DNA of 64,000 nucleotides from Ostrinia nubilalis (Eukaryota > Arthropoda > Insecta > Lepidoptera > Crambidae), in the NCBI RefSeq assembly GCF_963855985.1, contig NC_087095.1, positions 9,000,001 to 9,064,000 of the forward strand. Reading direction: 5' to 3'. Both the position numbers and the translations under genes were made by a program. Positions 60,536-64,000 of the stretch are shown piece by piece. Position 1 is the first letter of the stretch; each line of letters begins with the position of its first letter. The notes under the pieces were generated by a model. The model was not told the origin of the DNA. It saw only the letters and a program-made list of their open reading frames with translations, and made no database searches.

Positions 60536-61280
60536 TAGCCTGACCAGGAACATAAAAACCCTGGCATAGAGGCGCGTCAATTACATTTGATAGTGCAACA
60601 CTGAGTACAGTCGTACCTGTGTTAAATTAATAGGCTAACTTTATGTATCAGGATTCAGGATTACGTCCTAATTAATTGATATTTTCATAAATTAACGAAT
60701 AAAGATTATATAGGTAACCTGGTTTAAATAAATTAAATGAAACCATCAATCGAGCTAGTATGATTTATTTTATTATTCATCAATAATTAAATTCAGAACT
60801 TGAATATTCAACTGCAATGTCTGCTCATGAACGCTTCAAACTCGGTACTTCTTTCCCAATTCCATAAAATTCAACACTTAGAAAGTGACAAAAAACTTTA
60901 AAATAGGTATTTGAAACAAACCACAGCTAATTTTCATAGTGGACTGTACTATACGATAAACATGTCAGTCAATTTGACAACCTTTGTCGGAAACATTATT
61001 CAATGAAAATATTGTCCGAACCCTTAGTATTTCTCTTCGATAAATACTTTAACACATTGTGAACCACTTTTCTTTCACGACTATAAAAAGATTTTAGCAA
61101 TTTAATTCACAAAATCAATTGCGCACATTTAAAATAAAGATTGTTTACACTTTGACAGCAATAGACTGACATGCAAGGTGACATGTCAATGAAGTTTTCA
61201 GTTACTGTTGCCATTAAAAGAAATTAGTACCATTAGTTTTCCGCAACATGGCGAGGGTTTTTATGTTCCTGGTCAGGCTA
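60536..61280 (+). mobile_element. 0.74 kb TIR element (copy 3)
   Basis: TAGCCTGACCAGGAACATAA starts it and the inverse ends it, with TA on both sides. It lies between the convergent 3' ends of RBMX2 and the phosphatase, beginning 47 bp after the phosphatase stop codon. It is the best match to copy 1 and, reversed, to copy 2. Confidence 0.82.
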
Positions 61281-61328
61281 TAATGTTGTATACTAAATTA
61301 TTACTAACAACAAATAGATTCTATCAAA

Positions 61329-62844
61329 TTACTTGCGGTTAGCAAGTGTTTTTAATATAATATTCTTAATATCCCTAAGGTTTGAATTTACACATTGGTC
61401 ACTGTCACCATAGGCTATGATACCACCTGCATTACAAAATTGTTGGGGGTCACTGCTGTTGGGTACATTGTACTGTATTGAAGCATGTGTATCAAATGAT
61501 ATTACATCACCACCCCTTGCTTTGAGTATTGCATGTGGGCCACAGGTATCCCATAAGAATGTTGTACTCTTAGATAAAATGTATGCAATGGCATCACCTG
61601 TAACAAAAGTTCTTGAGTTAGAAAGGCATGCATAACTTATTTGTCTCCTCAATATTCTTGCAAACTCAAGGTATTTGAGTGATGAAACATAGCCTCCAAC
61701 ATTTTTTTTTAAAGCACAGAATTGTTTCATAGGCCAATACTTGCTGCATTTTCATGAGTTTAAAAGATCTTGATTTAATATATCAGTGTTGTCTATTTGC
61801 AATAGTAGTAAAAAATTGAGTAAAAATATGAATAGAGAATTAATACCCAAAGCAACTCCAAGAAGTTTGTTGCCAGCACCAGCGGCATCTGTGATGTTGC
61901 AAATCGTCATAAAAGTCTTCCTTATAAGTGGATCTTCTGCAGAGCTCATGTAAATTCCAGCAGTACCAAGATCAAAGTTCTCAACATTGTGTCCACCCCA
62001 TCTCTTAACACCATCATAACAAATACCCCAAAGAACACGACCCTGACCACTGAAAAAAAGGATTTGTCATTTTTTTTAATTGTTAGGGAATTGCAATACA
62101 GATGAATACATAAAAAGGGATATTTGGAGTCACTTACTTTAATAATACTAGTATCATAAACTAATTACCTATTGAAAAAAGGTTGATTGATAACACCAAT
62201 GACTGGCTCTCCAGTGGATCTCCTGTATGCCCCAATCAAAACAGTGACAACCTGGAGTCCCTTATTCAAAGCTGCTGTACCATTGATTCCTGCAATGAAC
62301 TCTGCTGTGGCATCTGTAAATAAAAATAAAAACGATAGGCATTTGCATTAATCTGATCACATTGCATGACTAACAGAAAACTATTTAAGTATTTACCTAT
62401 GGGATCAATCCAAATTCCCAAGTCACTGACATCAACGTCAGGAAGATCAGATGGCAACTGGTCGTGCAGTGGATGTTTTGTATCAGAGTGGGCAGCCACG
62501 GCCATAGGCTTTGCAAGACTTGGGTGTACAAGTGAAGTGAGAAGTTCTGCTGTTTCATCAACAGTGTCTGCTAGTTTGATCGACGTTCCACCAATTTCAC
62601 AGCATTCTTCACCTCGAACATGACCAGTTAATTCCGGGAACTTGGTAACTAATGTTTTTCTTATACATTCTTGTGCTAACACATCAGCTATGGTTTTATA
62701 ATCTTTTTCAAAACGAGCGTTTGCTTCTCCATCAGATTTCTCAGCAACAAGCAGATCATTTTTATTATCGCTATTGCAACAAGACCTTGCCACCAGTGCA
62801 GCCCTTTCTGAAGCATTTATTAGGGCTCGCAAAATTTCCGTCAT
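61329..62844 (-). CDS. INPP1: Inositol polyphosphate 1-phosphatase
   Basis: Minus-strand exons 62844-62397, 62313-62169, 62049-61847 and 61597-61329 give 354 residues in frame. The enzyme removes the 1-phosphate from inositol 1,4-bisphosphate and 1,3,4-trisphosphate in the phosphoinositide recycling pathway. It is Mg-dependent and lithium-sensitive in characterised members. Metal-ligand motifs are present: RGEE (E79, E80), the split WIDPI/DAT motif (D147-P-I-D150, joined across intron 1), and WDTCGPHAIL (D282). An alternative ATG four codons upstream (62856) is in frame; 62844 was taken because TEILRAL resembles family starts. The region 61598-61846 reads open at both edges but is intron, because only the 61597 acceptor keeps the frame of LLGVALG-DAIAY. 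Its 3' UTR probably enters the adjacent 0.74 kb element. Confidence 0.9.
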
Positions 62845-62856
62845 TATTGCTAACAA

Positions 62857-64000
62857 CTCAATTATTCAAAGTTAAAAATCAATATTAATTAAAGTACATA
62901 ACATTAAACATTCTTTAACGACACGAAAGATTTAACTTGTTCAGTTTCACAAGTTATTTTTTTGTATTAAATTTAATTTGTAAAATCGATCACAAAGTTC
63001 AGTGGTTTAAAGTATTGTTGATGGCCGTTTCCGAACGAATGTGTCATGTTGACAGACTCCTTCCACTGGGCTCAAAGATAATATAATTAAATGAACACTG
63101 AAAGCTATCTCGGTAGGATCGAGAAAAATATACGATATAATACGATTGTTTACGATGCGGACACTGAACGTTACACGTTACACGATAAAAATTCTATTTT
63201 ATGATGTATGTTTGGCAGCAATGGTACTTCATAAGTTCATAATCTTCTTATGGATGTCTTGGCGGAAAAGTGAAGCGTCATGCTAAGCAGTTAGGTAAGT
63301 TATAGAATGTTTAGTGGACCATTATACAAAGTAATAATGTTGGATTATTAACCATAATGTTCGTGAATGTGAATATGCATATGAAGGGCAAACGAAACAA
63401 AACAGTGTAACATTATGTTTTCAATTTCATTCAAATAGTCCGAAGTAACAGTAAAGCACCACATCTTTACTGAAACTCAAGGGGTGGGGAGGGGTATTCT
63501 TTCATTACGTTTAATTATGTGTGGGGTCCTAAAACTAAAAAAAATAAAAGTGAAGACTTGGCTGTATGGCGTAATGCCTTTGCCTTTTCCTGAAAAATGT
63601 GTGTTGGCGGGAAACTGAAACGTCATGTTTCGAAGTTTTGTTGTTTATAAAGTGTGTTTAATTAGCCCAATAAGAGTAATAATGGTGCATTATTAAACAT
63701 TAAATTATGAATAGTTTAAAACTGAATGCTGTACATAATGGCGTATGGCCAAATAATAATACTCAGCAAAATTTCAATGTCTTTATTGTTATATTAGGTA
63801 AGTAAGTAACCTACACCTAGTAAGCACTTAAGTTTGTTTTCTTCTAAATCAACTTTTAAGTTTAACTTTTTTTCATATAAAATGTAATAACAATTTTATA
63901 GATACCTTCTAGATTAGATACCCTTAAAATGTTGGCTGCTAAATGCAGTTACGTTACAGATAAAGTCTATTGTGCGTGATCGACCTTTGTGGCGCGTGTC
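62857..64000. other. Region upstream of the phosphatase, with a diverged direct repeat
   Basis: Should contain the INPP1 promoter near 62860-63060. Two related segments (63255-63390 around CTTGGCGGAAAAGTGAAGCG and 63600-63740 around GTTGGCGGGAAACTGAAACG) form a degenerate direct duplication about 343 bp apart. No coding sequence recognised. Confidence 0.4.

Noticed and set aside
61752..61949. Open frame continuing INPP1 exon 3 past 61847
   Set aside because: The extension (INSLFIFLLNF...) is intron: the phosphatase motif DAIAYILS resumes in frame only from the acceptor at 61598.
1..64000. CRISPR arrays, operons or bacterial contamination
   Set aside because: No regularly spaced repeats of that kind; genes are intron-bearing and monocistronic, and insect transposons are found throughout.

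Overview
This is an AT-rich stretch of an animal nuclear genome, most likely a moth or butterfly. Five spliced host genes with short exons and canonical GT/AG introns lie in a dense bed of insect-type transposons: RTE-like LINEs, a complete LINE with an RNase H domain, a P-element/THAP transposase gene, a tRNA-headed SINE, and many short elements with terminal inverted repeats (TIRs). The lepidopteran assignment is an inference from repeat style and gene sequences, not from a search.

Layout. Positions 1-3300 hold a GC-rich foldback patch and two non-autonomous DNA elements. From 3303 to 45942 (+) runs one gene of 12 exons whose reconstructed product (562 residues) joins an unrecognised helical N-terminus, a winged-helix-like segment and a nucleoside phosphorylase/MTA-SAH nucleosidase-like domain that keeps the three catalytic acidic residues. 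Its 18.2 kb intron 6 carries, on the opposite strand, two small secreted galectin-like genes (9795-about 11635 and 20191-22061) with matching intron phases, separated by a THAP/P-type transposase gene (about 13812-18067). The same intron ends with an RTE reverse-transcriptase remnant nested in a TIR element. Later introns hold stacked transposons: a 3.8 kb TIR element with two LINE fragments inside it, foldback MITEs, and a MITE with four 91-bp tandem units.

Positions 45943-56800 are intergenic. They contain a second copy of a 0.74 kb TIR element, a complete 5.5 kb LINE (two ORFs, target-site duplication visible, minus strand) and a further MITE. The right end holds three compact housekeeping genes: TAF13 (minus, 56805-57409), RBMX2-like splicing factor (plus, 58975-60085), and inositol polyphosphate 1-phosphatase (minus, 61329-62844). 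The last two converge, and a copy of the 0.74 kb element sits between them, probably in the phosphatase 3' UTR.

The genes are not an operon and show no joint pathway. The most unusual items are the winged-helix/nucleosidase fusion, the antisense galectin-like pair inside its giant intron, and the layered transposon nests. All exon models come from reading splice sites and frames by eye; no transcript or homology search was available.
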